Below are positions 45,130 to 57,744 of a stretch of DNA of 64,000 nt, piece by piece. The first letter of the stretch is position 1; the number at the start of each line of letters is the position of its first letter. The notes below the pieces were generated by a model, which saw only the letters and a program-made list of their open reading frames with translations, made no database searches and was not told the DNA's origin. A program made the position numbers and the translations under genes. The DNA comes from Megaustenia siamemsis. Taxonomy: Eukaryota; Mollusca; Gastropoda; Stylommatophora; Ariophantidae. The stretch covers positions 84,955,973 to 85,019,972 of the forward strand of contig JAVIAB010000051.1 of assembly GCA_032433765.1 (NCBI GenBank), written 5' to 3'.

Positions 45130-45360
45130 CGTGGCTATGGTTGGCATAATTCTACCTACAGCCAACTATACTGAGAGGGAATTCACGGAAAATCTCCAAC
45201 TAGCGTGACGTTTTCGGCTTTGCTATCAGGGGCTAACGTCAGACGTCTATAGCTCCTATTGTGGAATACGTCGCGCTAGTTGCAGGATTTTTAAGTTTTA
45301 TTTTCTGTCCGTTGGCCCTATAATAGCTATAGTTGGATGTGGCCCGACCAAACAACCTCC
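45130..45360. mobile_element. MITE-like element, copy 2 (nested)
   Basis: gccaactatactgagaggga, ggcttt...tatagctcctattgtgga, ttttattttctgtccgttgg and ctatagttggatgtggccc parallel the copy at 27868-28092 in order and spacing. Confidence 0.6.
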
Positions 45361-45503
45361 CCTGCTCGCAACCCTACAAGCGTGATGTCACCGTTCAAGG
45401 TTACCCTTTGTGAGTTTACAAAATCCTAGTCACACCTCCCCTTCCCGCAAAGCTGGACCTAGACTAGTGACGTCACTCTAGTTCGGTTGCGAGCAGGTTT
45501 ATT

Positions 45504-45984
45504 TCTCAAAATGGCTGTGATTTATTATTTCTTTTTAAATGGTCCAGCACTTGGGTTATGCCAACTCTTTCCCCTATGAATTCATTTCTTAATCTGTCTC
45601 TTTTTGTTCATTCTATATTTTTCTTAGGTTTTCTATATCTTAAATGACGATTTGTCTTGTCTATTCGGCCGTTAAAGATGGCGTTAATTAATTCCAGTGA
45701 CAACATTGGCGTAATTTCGGAACGTGATACGAATATTGTTAGTCACTTTCAAGAAACACAAACAACTACAGTTAGGACAATTATTACGTTATGAACAATC
45801 TTTTTGTGTTGTGGGTTATACATTATAGCTATCTATCCTAGACTCATTTGCTGATTTGGCAGTTGTAAATATCCTCTCAGTGATGAATAGCTCGATAGGC
45901 TTGAGAAGATCGGAGCAGCTCCTTGAGAAAGTCGACAAGTAAAGGTTGACAACACTCGTTGAGGTGTTCAATACGAGAGGGATC
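45504..45984. other. Gene-free stretch leading into the 45-bp array
   Basis: No supported gene. From about 45910 degenerate half-units of the array appear (ctccttgagaaagtcgacaag). Confidence 0.45.
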
Positions 45985-48900
45985 ACAACCATGCAGTCAC
46001 TCCTTGAGAAAGTCGACAAGAAATGTTTGACAAGCGTACAGTCACTCCTACAGACAGTCAACAAGAAATGATTGACAAGCGTACAGTCACTCCTAGAGAC
46101 AGTCAACAAGAAATGATTGACAAGCGTACATTCACTCCTACAGACAGTCAACAGGAAATGTTTGACAAGCGTACAGTCACTCCTAGAGACAGTCAACAAG
46201 AAATGATTGGCAAGCGTACATTGACTCCTACAGACAGTCAACAAGAAATGATTGACAAGCGTACATTCACTCCTAGAGACAGTCAACAAGAAATGATTGA
46301 CAAGCGTACAGTCACTCCTACAGACAGTCAACAAGAAATGATTGACAAGCGTACAGTCACTCCTAAAGACAGTCAACAAGAAATGATTGACAAGCGTACA
46401 TTGACTCCTACAGACAGTCAACAAGAAATGATTGACAAGCGTACAGTCACTCCTACAGACAGTCAACAAGAAATGTTTGACAAGCGTACAGTCACTCCTA
46501 GAGACAGTCAACAAGAAATGATTGACAAGCGTACAGTCACTCCTACAGACAGTCAACAAGAAATGATTGACAAGCGTACAGTCACTCCTAGAGACCGTCA
46601 ACAAGAAATGATTGACAAGCGTACAGTTACTCCTAAAGACAGTCAACAAGAAATGTTTGACAAGCGTACATTGACTCTAACAGACAGTCAACAAGAAATG
46701 ATTGACAAGCGTACATTGACTCCTACAGACAGTCAACAAGAAATGTTTGACAAGCGTACATTGACTCCTAAAGACAGTCAACAAGAAATGTTTGACAAGC
46801 GTACATTGACTCTAACAGACAGTCAACAAGAAATGTTTGACAAGCGTACATTGACTCTAACAGACAGTCAACAAGAAATGATTGACAAGCGTACATTGAC
46901 TCTAACAGACAGTCAACAAGAAATGATTGACAAGCGTACATTGACTCCTACAGACAGTCAACAAGAAATGATTGACAAGCGTACAGTCACTCCTAGAGAC
47001 AGTCAACAAGAAATGATTGACAAGCGTACAGTCACTCCTAGAGACCGTCAACAAGAAATGATTGACAAGCGTACAGTCACTCCTAAAGACAGTCAACAAG
47101 AAATGATTGACAAGCGTACAGTCACTCCTAAAGACAGTCAACAAGAAATGATTGACAACCTACATTGACTCCTACAGAAAGTCAACAAGAAATGATTGAC
47201 AAGCGTACATTCACTCCTACAGACAGTCAACAAGAAATGATTGACAAGCGTACAGTCACTCCTAGAGACAGTCAACAAGAAATGATTTACAAGCGTACAT
47301 TCACTCCTAGAGACAGTCAACAAGAAATGATTGACAAGCTTACAGTCACTCCTAGAGACAGTCGACAAGAAATGATTGACAAGCGTACAGTCACTCCTAG
47401 AGACAGTCAACAAGAAATGATTGACAAGCGTACAGTCACTCCTAGAGACAGTCAACAAGAAATGATTGACAAGCGTACAGTCACTCCTAGAGACAGTCAA
47501 CAAGAAATGATTGACAAGCGTACAGTCACTCCTAGAGACAGTCAACAAGAAATGATTTACAAGCGTACATTCACTCCTAGAGACAGTCAACAAGAAATGA
47601 TTGACAAGCTTACAGTCACTCCTAGAGACAGTCGACAAGAAATGATTGACAAGCGTACAGTCACTCCTAGAGACAGTCAACAAGAAATGATTGACAAGCG
47701 TACAGTCACTCCTAGAGACAGTCAACAAGAAATGATTGACAAGCGTACAGTCACTCCTAGAGACAGTCAACAAGAAATGATTGACAAGCGTACAGTCACT
47801 CCTAGAGACAGTCAACAAGAAATGATTGACAAGCGTACAGTCACTCCTAGAGACAGTCAACAAGAAATGATTGACAAGCGTACAGTCACTCCTAGAGACA
47901 GTCAACAAGAAATGTTTGACAAGCGTACAGTCACTCCTAGAGACAGTCAACAAGAAATGATTGACAAGCGTACAGTCACTCCTAGAGACAGTCAACAAGA
48001 AATGATTGACAAGCGTACAGTCACTCCTAGAGACAGTCAACAAGAAATGATTTACAAGCGTACATTCACTCCTAGAGACAGTCAACAAGAAATGATTGAC
48101 AAGCTTACAGTCACTCCTAGAGACAGTCGACAAGAAATGATTGACAAGCGTACAGTCACTCCTAGAGACAGTCAACAAGAAATGATTGACAAGCGTACAG
48201 TCACTCCTAGAGACAGTCAACAAGAAATGATTGACAAGCGTACAGTCACTCCTAGAGACAGTCAACAAGAAATGATTGACAAGCGTACAGTCACTCCTAG
48301 AGACAGTCAACAAGAAATGATTGACAAGCGTACAGTCACTCCTAGAGACAGTCAACAAGAAATGATTGACAAGCGTACAGTCACTCCTAGAGACAGTCAA
48401 CAAGAAATGATTGACAAGCGTACAGTCACTCCTAGAGACAGTCAACAAGAAATGATTGACAAGCGTACAGTCACTCCTAGAGACCGTCAACAAGAAATGA
48501 TTGACAAGCGTACAGTCACTCCTAGAGACCGTCAACAAGAAATGATTGACAAGCGTACAGTCACTCCTAGAGACAGTCAACAAGAAATGATTGACAAGCG
48601 TACAGTCACTCCTAGAGACAGTCAACAAGAAATGATTGACAAGCGTACAGTCACTCCTAGAGACAGTCAACAAGAAATGATTGACAAGCGTACAGTCACT
48701 CCTAGAGACCGTCAACAAGAAATGATTGACAAGCGTACAGTCACTCCTAGAGACAGTCAACAAGAAATGATTGACAAGCGTACAGTCACTCCTAGAGACA
48801 GTCAACAAGAAATGATTGACAAGCGTACAGTCACTCCTAGAGACAGTCAACAAGAAATGATTGACAAGCGTACAGTCACTCCTAGAGACAGTCAACAAGA

Positions 48901-51770
48901 AATGATTGACAAGCGTACAGTCACTCCTAGAGACAGTCAACAAGAAATGATTGACAAGCGTACAGTCACTCCTAGAGACAGTCAACAAGAAATGATTGAC
49001 AAGCGTACAGTCACTCCTAGAGACAGTCAACAAGAAATGATTGACAAGCGTACAGTCACTCCTAGAGACAGTCAACAAGAAATGATTGACAAGCTTATAG
49101 TCACTCCTAGAGACAGTCAACAAGAAATGATTGACAAGCGTACAGTCACTCCTAGAGACAGTCAACAAGAAATGATTGACAAGCGTACAGTCACTCCTAG
49201 AGACAGTCAACAAGAAATGATTGACAAGCGTACAGTCACTCCTAGAGACAGTCAACAAGAAATGATTGACAAGCTTACAGTCACTCCTAGAGACAGTCAA
49301 CAAGAAATGATTGACAAGCGTACAGTCACTCCTAGAGACAGTCAACAAGAAATGATTGACAACCTACATTGACTCCTACAGAAAGTCAACAAGAAATGAT
49401 TGACAAGCGTACATTCACTCCTACAGACAGTCAACAAGAAATGATTGACAAGCGTACAGTCACTCCTAGAGACAGTCAACAAGAAATGATTTACAAGCGT
49501 ACATTCACTCCTAGAGACAGTCAACAAGAAATGATTGACAAGCTTACAGTCACTCCTAGAGACAGTCGACAAGAAATGATTGACAAGCGTACAGTCACTC
49601 CTAGAGACAGTCAACAAGAAATGATTGACAAGCGTACAGTCACTCCTAGAGACAGTCAACAAGAAATGATTGACAAGCGTACAGTCACTCCTAGAGACAG
49701 TCAACAAGAAATGATTGACAAGCGTACAGTCACTCCTAGAGACAGTCAACAAGAAATGATTTACAAGCGTACATTCACTCCTAGAGACAGTCAACAAGAA
49801 ATGATTGACAAGCTTACAGTCACTCCTAGAGACAGTCGACAAGAAATGATTGACAAGCGTACAGTCACTCCTAGAGACAGTCAACAAGAAATGATTGACA
49901 AGCGTACAGTCACTCCTAGAGACAGTCAACAAGAAATGATTGACAAGCGTACAGTCACTCCTAGAGACAGTCAACAAGAAATGATTGACAAGCGTACAGT
50001 CACTCCTAGAGACAGTCAACAAGAAATGATTGACAAGCGTACAGTCACTCCTAGAGACAGTCAACAAGAAATGATTGACAAGCGTACAGTCACTCCTAGA
50101 GACAGTCAACAAGAAATGTTTGACAAGCGTACAGTCACTCCTAGAGACAGTCAACAAGAAATGATTGACAAGCGTACAGTCACTCCTAGAGACAGTCAAC
50201 AAGAAATGATTGACAAGCGTACAGTCACTCCTAGAGACAGTCAACAAGAAATGATTTACAAGCGTACATTCACTCCTAGAGACAGTCAACAAGAAATGAT
50301 TGACAAGCTTACAGTCACTCCTAGAGACAGTCGACAAGAAATGATTGACAAGCGTACAGTCACTCCTAGAGACAGTCAACAAGAAATGATTGACAAGCGT
50401 ACAGTCACTCCTAGAGACAGTCAACAAGAAATGATTGACAAGCGTACAGTCACTCCTAGAGACAGTCAACAAGAAATGATTGACAAGCGTACAGTCACTC
50501 CTAGAGACAGTCAACAAGAAATGATTGACAAGCGTACAGTCACTCCTAGAGACAGTCAACAAGAAATGATTGACAAGCGTACAGTCACTCCTAGAGACAG
50601 TCAACAAGAAATGATTGACAAGCGTACAGTCACTCCTAGAGACAGTCAACAAGAAATGATTGACAAGCGTACAGTCACTCCTAGAGACCGTCAACAAGAA
50701 ATGATTGACAAGCGTACAGTCACTCCTAGAGACCGTCAACAAGAAATGATTGACAAGCGTACAGTCACTCCTAGAGACAGTCAACAAGAAATGATTGACA
50801 AGCGTACAGTCACTCCTAGAGACAGTCAACAAGAAATGATTGACAAGCGTACAGTCACTCCTAGAGACAGTCAACAAGAAATGATTGACAAGCGTACAGT
50901 CACTCCTAGAGACCGTCAACAAGAAATGATTGACAAGCGTACAGTCACTCCTAGAGACAGTCAACAAGAAATGATTGACAAGCGTACAGTCACTCCTAGA
51001 GACAGTCAACAAGAAATGATTGACAAGCGTACAGTCACTCCTAGAGACAGTCAACAAGAAATGATTGACAAGCGTACAGTCACTCCTAGAGACAGTCAAC
51101 AAGAAATGATTGACAAGCGTACAGTCACTCCTAGAGACAGTCAACAAGAAATGATTGACAAGCGTACAGTCACTCCTAGAGACAGTCAACAAGAAATGAT
51201 TGACAAGCGTACAGTCACTCCTAGAGACAGTCAACAAGAAATGATTGACAAGCGTACAGTCACTCCTAGAGACAGTCAACAAGAAATGATTGACAAGCGT
51301 ACAGTCACTCCTAGAGACAGTCAACAAGAAATGATTGACAAGCGTACAGTCACTCCTAGAGACAGTCAACAAGAAATGATTGACAAGCTTATAGTCACTC
51401 CTAGAGACAGTCAACAAGAAATGATTGACAAGCGTACAGTCACTCCTAGAGACAGTCAACAAGAAATGATTGACAAGCGTACAGTCACTCCTAGAGACAG
51501 TCAACAAGAAATGATTGACAAGCGTACAGTCACTCCTAGAGACAGTCAACAAGAAATGATTGACAAGCTTACAGTCACTCCTAGAGACAGTCAACAAGAA
51601 ATGATTGACAAGCGTACAGTCACTCCTAGAGACAGTCAACAAGAAATGATTGACAAGCGTACAGTCACTCCTAGAGACAGTCAACAAGAAATGATTGACA
51701 AGCGTACAGTCACTCCTAGAGACCGTCAACAAGAAATGATTGACAAGCGTACAGTCACTCCTAGAGAGAT
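45985..51770 (+). repeat. Giant 45-bp minisatellite array (~128 units), open on both strands, with 2.2-kb higher-order repeat
   Basis: Unit: caagaaatgattgacaagcg + tacagtcactcctagagacagtcaa (45 bp). On the plus strand it reads the 15-mer MIDKRTVTPRDSQQE, on the minus strand LLTVSRSDCTLVNHF. The other frames contain TGA/TAG. Plus frames 46023-47168, 47165-49372 and 49369-51774 are separated by the same 1-bp deletion (gacaacctacattgac instead of gacaagcgtacattgac) at about 47157 and 49363, 2,204 bp apart, which is 49 units minus 1 bp. The first ~1.1 kb is more diverged (ttg/ttc/gtc and aca/aaa/aga variants). Marker units (atgatttac; aagcttatag) confirm the duplication, with two extra units in the second block. 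I regard it as non-coding DNA until shown otherwise. Confidence 0.95.
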
Positions 51771-51774
51771 CTAA

Positions 51775-52287
51775 CGGTTCCTTTACACAAATAGATTCCT
51801 TGCAGGCGAGCAAGGTGTACAGTTTGGACGGACATACATAATATTCCGTAAATCGGTTAATCGTCTCAATGAACATCTTTCTTTATGAGTTCGTTCCCCT
51901 GATGTTCATTGCTTCTTCTTTGTTGTATCAACAAAAATATTATCTGACGATGTTAAACGTTCATCAGCTGCCTGGTTTACTGCCTAACTGCTAGTCCCAC
52001 TTTCTTCGTTACTACCACCCTACCCTCAATCCCCCCCCCCCCAAAAAAAAAATAAATAAATAAATAAATACATAAAAATAAAATAAGAATAAAAATTAAG
52101 CAATCATGTCTTCTAGCAACACTTGTTCGTATTTTTCACGTCATTTATATTCTCTGTAAAAACACCTCCATCATCATCTAATATTCTAAACCTTGTTGAT
52201 ATCGAAACTTAACACTTTGGTTGTCGATATATCTACAAGCTAATACGAGTACTATTGCACTATGTTGAAGTTTGGCACTGATAGTAG
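51775..52287. other. Gene-free stretch between arrays
   Basis: Contains a C10 run followed by A-rich (AAAT)n text at about 52030-52080. No gene seen. Confidence 0.5.
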
Positions 52288-52605
52288 AATGTTGCAATGA
52301 ATGTTGTGTTATATGTTGCAATGAATGTTGTGTTATATGTTGCAATGAATGTTGTGTTATATGTTGCAATGAATGTTGTGTTATATGTTACAATGAATGT
52401 TGTGTTATATGTTGCAATGAATGTTGTGTTATATGTTACAATGAATGTTGTGTTATATGTTACAATGAATGTTGTGTTATATGTTGCAATGAATGTTGTG
52501 TTATATGTTACAATGAATGTTGTGTTATATGTTACAATGAATGTTGTGTTATATGTTACAATGAATGTTATGTTATATGTTACAATGAATGTTGTGTTAT
52601 ATGTA
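52288..52605 (+). repeat. 24-bp minisatellite array
   Basis: About 13 units of atgttgcaatgaatgttgtg + ttat, with gcaatg/acaatg variants. The unit is a multiple of three without stops in several frames, so open frames on both strands are a by-product. Confidence 0.94.
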
Positions 52606-52689
52606 TCATTTTTTGTATTAAATTTTACTGACATTATTTTGTATTGCATATTTTAACTAAAAGAGCAGCGCTTCTGGCTCTAAAATCAG

Positions 52690-53135
52690 ACTGATGCACC
52701 GTCAATTGTGCTAGACACTTGCGGAACTTTGGCATTTACAGCAAATCTGCAGAATAAAATAGAAACTATGGGGATGAAATGTTATCTAAAATTTTGGACA
52801 TCTCTAACTTTATTCGTATCACTAATGAAAGAAATTTGCAGCAATGTACAACAAGCAACTGGAGTACAGGATAATCTTTCGATTACTGTGACGAAACTAA
52901 ATATGAAGTGGTCCTGCCATGTAACTCGATCAAGTGGTAGGAAAAAGAACATTCTTCGGGGAACTGTGAGCGGGAAGGAGAAAGAGATAGGCGCAATGAT
53001 ATCAAAGAATGGACAGGCCTTAGCTTCACAGAATGATGGACTTTGGACAGAGATCAATGGAGAAAGTGGACGAAATCTGTCAGTGGGGTCCCAACGATTA
53101 CTCTGGTTATGGGATAAGGAGGGAAGAAAGAAAGT
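52690..53135 (+). mobile_element. LINE-F 3' fragment
   Basis: Frames read LAFTANLQNKIETMGMKCYL, VQQATGVQDNLSITVTKLNM, KWSCHVTRSSGRKKNILRGT, VSGKEKE and LLWLWDKEGRKKV, the ORF2 C-terminal region of an APE-type LINE. It has small frameshifts. A 39-bp array starts at its end. Confidence 0.75.
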
Positions 53136-53690
53136 TACATCCTTGTTCTGTAGGATTGATGACAAATGTCTAGTCACACCTTTGTTCTGTAGGATTGATG
53201 ACAAATGACTAGTCACACCTTTGTTCTGTAGGATTGATGACAAATGTCTAGTCACACCTTTGTTCTGTAAGATTGATGACAAATGTCTAGTCACATCTTT
53301 GTTCTGTAGGATTGATGACAAATGTCTAGTCACACCTTTGTTCTGTAGGATTGATGACAAATGTCTAGTCACATCTTTGTTCTGTAGGATTGATGACAAA
53401 TGTCTAGTCACATCTTTGTTCTGTAGGATTGATGACAAATGTCTATTCCCATCTTTGTTTTTTAGGATTGATGACAAATGTCTATTCCCATCTTTGTTCT
53501 GTAGGATTGATGACAAATGTCTAGTCACACCTTTGTTTTGTAGGATTGATGACAATTGTCCGATCACATCTTTGTTCTGTAGTGTTGGTGACAATTGTCC
53601 GATCACATCTTTGTTCTGTAGTGTTGGTGACACATGTCCAGTCACATCTTTGTTCTGTAGTATTGTTACCAATTGTTCAGTCACATTAGT
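53131..53690 (+). repeat. 39-bp minisatellite array
   Basis: About 14 units of tttgttctgtaggattgatg + acaaatgtctagtcacacc. The last units (gtgttggtgacaattgtccg) are diverged. It begins immediately after the LINE-F coding end (GRKKVTSLFCRIDDK). Confidence 0.93.
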
Positions 53691-53821
53691 CACCATTGAT
53701 CACAATCAGTCAACATTGATCACAATCAGTCAACATTGATCATTTAGATCATGTTTAAGACATGGGTCCGTACTATCCCCTCCCCCATCCTTTTCTACAT
53801 ACATAAGCTATATATGCAATT

Positions 53822-54840
53822 TAGTCAACCCATCAGAAACAGCGGAGATCAGTGAGCTTCTATTTGCAGACGATCAAGCATTAATAGATGGAAAAATATA
53901 AGACATACAAGACAACTTTTTAAAAAAAGACGCAACATCACATGCACACAATACAACTTGAAAATCAACATTAACAAAATAGAAATCATGGATATCGCAA
54001 AAGAGAAACATAACATGACTATAGATGGAAGAAAACTAAAACAAGTAGAGGAATTTAAATACATATAGGAAGTCTAGTGACAAAGGACAATTCACAAACA
54101 GCAGAAATAGATTCAAGATGCAACAAAGCTTGTCAAATCATTGGACAGCTTTATTGGACACCACTATTATAAGGAAATAATTCTAGAGGCAAAACGGGCA
54201 CTTTACAATGCAATCTTCATCCCAACTTTGTACTACCAATGCCAGCAGCTGAGTGAGTGTTCCCAAGCATTCGGCTTCTCGTGGCAAGGCGCAGTGCCAT
54301 GGAGTACGGGTTGGATCCTGCTTCGGACCATATATTGTTCTTTGTTTTTTTCTGTTGTTTATTTGTCATTTTTTTCTGAGTGCTGTAATACATACCTCTC
54401 CTTCGTAATATTCCCCCAGTCCTGGACCCTAGATGCAAGAGTAATAAGAGAAATAACCTCTACTGAGTTTAAATAAATGTATTAGACGAATGGCGGGAAA
54501 CAGCCGGAGAGATAAAGCCAGAAATGAATAACTGAGAAGAAAAAATCGAGGAATAATTCCGCCAATAAATACAGAAAGAAATAACAGATAAAATGGGTTG
54601 GCCGCGTGATTAGGCAGAAAGATCGAAACACACATAACAACGAGCCTTCAATAAACGTTGCGAGAACACGAGACTCAAGGGCCGACCACGAAAAGATGGA
54701 ATGATGAAATATTAGTAACATTACTAAATATAACTTAAGTAGAGTCCAAAAGAGAGCAAAAGGCGGTAAATTATATCTCCCCTCGACACTGGGAGGTAAA
54801 TGAGGAACGTAAGAAGAAGAAGACAGAAGAAGGAGACACA
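53822..54840 (+). mobile_element. LINE-G fragment, split by a SINE
   Basis: Reads SELLFADDQALIDGK (catalytic FADD kept), a damaged TIDGRKLKQVEEFKYI, TKLVKSLDSFIGHHYYKEII, LEAKRALYNAIFIPTLYYQC, then a SINE S2 insertion, then SWTLDARVIREITSTEF, KWVGRVIRQKDRN and a tail gaggaacgtaagaagaagaag. Many stops. The same family is at 60405-60910 (minus) and 62735-62900. Confidence 0.82.
54246..54412 (+). mobile_element. tRNA-derived SINE S2, copy 2, inserted in LINE-G
   Basis: Nearly the same as 42377-42545: gcattcggcttctcgtggca, gagtacgggttggatcctgc (mutated B box), cttcggaccatatattgttc and the T-rich body. The LINE text is interrupted at ccaatgccag and resumes at cagtcctggaccc, so a short duplication of about 4 bp is possible. 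Confidence 0.82.
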
Positions 54841-55258
54841 ACAAATATAATTGAAGTATATTTACAATGTTAGTTAAACTGTTATGTAATCATTGACATA
54901 AAAAAAAGTTTGCCAAATGATCCATGTGGAAGTATACAAAGAGGTTGGGCAGATAAAGGAAAGTGAAGAGGTGGAAATCAACCGAAAACGGTATCATGTA
55001 CATGTATCAACAGTTGGCGATAACTGTAGTCGCTGAAAGCGCTGTAAACAAATTAGGTCAAGTGAACGACCTTGACATGATTGGGAGTGTAACTTTTAGG
55101 GACTGGCATGTAATCACAAAGTAATGCCCAGGATATTAGCAAGACAATATTAAAGGACTAAAAAGAGCATCATAATTTGACCCAACGTTGGTACTTTATT
55201 TATGTTTGCTTGTTATTTTGGTAACTTCGTGAAAGACAAGAATCCTCGCACTTTTTAT
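54841..55258. other. Gene-free stretch
   Basis: No gene or known repeat recognised before the 96-bp array. Confidence 0.5.
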
Positions 55259-56228
55259 TGACGCTAAATCAGGTCAGTGAAACCAGCTACACGGAAGTGC
55301 AGATGAAAGCTTTCAACATGACTGTATTCTGGGAACCCGCTTGTTCATAACAGATGACGCTAAATCAGGTCAGTGAAACCAGCTACACGGAAGTGCAGAT
55401 GAAAGCTTTCAACATGACTGTATTCTGGGAACCCGCTTGTTCATAACAGATGACGCTAAATCAGGTCAGTGAAACCAGCTACACGGAAGTGCAGATGAAA
55501 GCTTTCAACATGACTGTATTCTGGGAACCCGCTTGTTCATAACAGATGACGCTAAATCAGGTCAGTGAAACCAGCTACACAGAAGTGCAGATGAAAGCTT
55601 TCAACATGACTGTATTCTGGGAACCCGCTTGTTCATAACAGATGACGCTAAATCAGGTCAGTGAAACCAGCTACACGGAAGTGCAGATGAAAGCTTTCAA
55701 CATGACTGTATTCTGGGAACCCGCTTGTTCATAACAGATGACGCTAAATCAGGTCAGTGAAACCAGCTACACGGAAGTGCAGATGAAAGCTTTCAACATG
55801 ACTGTATTCTGGGAACCCGCTTGTTCATAACAGATGACGCTAAATCAGGTCAGTGAAACCAGCTACACGGAAGTGCAGATGAAAGCTTTCAACATGACTG
55901 TATTCTGGGAACCCGCTTGTTCATAACAGATGACGCTAAATCAGGTCAGTGAAACCAGCTACACAGAAGTGCAGATGAAAGCTTTCAACATGACTGTATT
56001 CTGGGAACCCGCTTGTTCATAACAGATGACGCTAAATCAGGTCAGTGAAACCAGCTACACAGAAGTGCAGATGAAAGCTTTCAACATGACTGTATTCTGG
56101 GAACCCGCTTGTTCATAACAGATGACGCTAAATCAGGTCAGTGAAACCAGCTACACGGAAGTGCAGATGAAAGCTTTCAACATGACTGTATTCTGGGAAC
56201 CCGCTTGTTCATAACAGATGACGCTAAA
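55259..56228 (+). repeat. 96-bp satellite-like array, ten nearly identical units
   Basis: Unit starts tgacgctaaatcaggtcagt and ends cgcttgttcataacaga; tgacgc recurs at 55355, 55451 and so on, exactly 96 bp apart. The only variation I saw inside the array is acacggaag/acacagaag, so it is very young or strongly homogenised. Confidence 0.95.
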
Positions 56229-56589
56229 CCGGTGGCTTCCATAGCTCGCTAGTTAGACACATTGATACCTCACTCTAATACCTCTTCTTAAAGTGTTAAC
56301 TTAGGATTACTGGACTCTCAAAATTAAACTGTCGCTCTCTATTTCATATTTGAACTAAGATATTGTTTATCCTCAGCTAAGTAATAACAATAATGTTTTA
56401 ATAACAACACTAATATAGTCTTTAACGTTTTCACAGGTGGTTGGAAATAGACAAATGTCGGCCCTCACTACTTATTTGTTTTACTCATATCTTCTCTCAC
56501 GGTTAATCTCGCCAAGTTGAAGTGCCAGGTTCTGTTACCGAAGGAACATGGCAGTTTTTATGTAGGAGACTCTCGCCTATTTTCTATTG

Positions 56590-56836
56590 TGACATTAATA
56601 ATGATAATAACGATAATAAAACAGTAATAAAAGTAAGTTAATAGCAATAATTAAAGGATTAATAATAATAGTAGTATACCATTAATAATAAAAAATAATA
56701 ACAATAATAATAACAATAATAGCAACAACAATAGCACCAATAATAATAATAACAACAAGAATAATACTAATTAAAGTAATACTAACAATAGTAATAAAAA
56801 TAATAACAATAATAATAATAATAGCAACAACAATAA
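56590..56836 (+). repeat. (AAT)n-rich low-complexity tract
   Basis: Imperfect aataataataacaataat text. Similar tracts at 57425-57520 and 58030 flank the neighbouring elements. Confidence 0.85.
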
Positions 56837-56837
56837 T

Positions 56838-57436
56838 ATGGTTATTGAAGGCCCCGGTATCACTGCAAACGAATTAAAATCCATAATTGCTCAACCGCCC
56901 GTGCCAGTGGAATCATCCGAATTGTTATTTCATCTCCCATACAAAGAAAGGTAGCTGTAGTCCCCATCATTGCAGTCTTAGCACACGCCAAAAGACAAAA
57001 GGCGAAATCGCACAAAAAGTGAACACAGCCATCTGTTCTCCATCATACAATATCATAATTCATCGTAAACAATCGGAATATCGAAACACGATCAAAACAG
57101 ATGAAACGCACAGCTCACAGTGTGCACAGAGCACTTAACTCAGTAGCTCCTGCAACAAGCTGGACTTGGAATACGAGGAAACTGCAACAAGGAACACTTT
57201 TCAGACATAGCCTTTAATAGTTCCTGCCGCCTATCCACCATATTGACCGGAAGTTCACGTCCTCCTGAAAATGATGATCGTCATTTAAAAAAAAAAATGT
57301 ATAGCGCTTGATGATGCTAGGACGTCACCCTGACACCAAATCCGAACATATGAAACACAGCTAGTCATCGGACTATCCCCGTTGCACATCAAACAACAGA
57401 CTGTTAGATCTCCCTGCAATATGAATTTGTGAAATA
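56838..57436 (+). repeat. Element E, copy 4 (most complete)
   Basis: Runs from ggttattgaaggccccggta to ctagtcatcggactatcccc...gctgcaat-like text and tgaatttgtgaaat. The far-end block (aacagactgttagatctccc) also occurs, inverted, at 21460 in copy 2, which fixes the full length at about 600 bp. Confidence 0.8.
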
Positions 57437-57744
57437 ATAAACAATAATATAATAATGATAACAATAAATAAAATAATCATAACAACAACAATAATACTAA
57501 TAAATAATAATAATGAACCCGTTATGAGCACATAATAAGCTAGCTCGATGATTTAACAAATAAGTGTAGGCCAGCTCGGTTCTGTCTTAAAGCTGTCAGA
57601 TAAGAATGGATACCTGGCTCACCACATGGGGATAGGTAATAACAAGTAGGAGGGTTGGAGCATTGGTTCTCATTGTCTTCGAATCCTGTGAAGTTTGATA
57701 CGTCTCTCCCCTATGATATACATTGGGTATCTTTATTGTAACGA

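Larger units (their letters stand above)
44841..45503. mobile_element. Inverted-repeat (MITE-like) element, ~660 bp
   Basis: The left end aataggcctgctcgcaaact and the complement of the right end (aataaacctgctcgcaacc) are inverted repeats. Interior copies of ctgctcgcaa...aaggttac occur near 45365. It contains an 11-bp tandem repeat (44919-45012) and a nested relative of the 27868 MITE (45130-45360). No coding capacity. I could not define a target duplication. Confidence 0.6.

Noticed and set aside
46023..51876. Very long open frames (381, 735, 801, 736, 844 codons) as protein genes
   Set aside because: They exist on both strands solely because the 45-bp unit is a multiple of three without stops. 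A 1-bp deletion breaks them, and no start context, introns or non-repeat domain support coding.
52272..53739. Cys-rich and Asn/Thr-rich open frames in the 24-bp and 39-bp arrays
   Set aside because: Both strands are open because of repeat periodicity. The composition simply reflects the unit.
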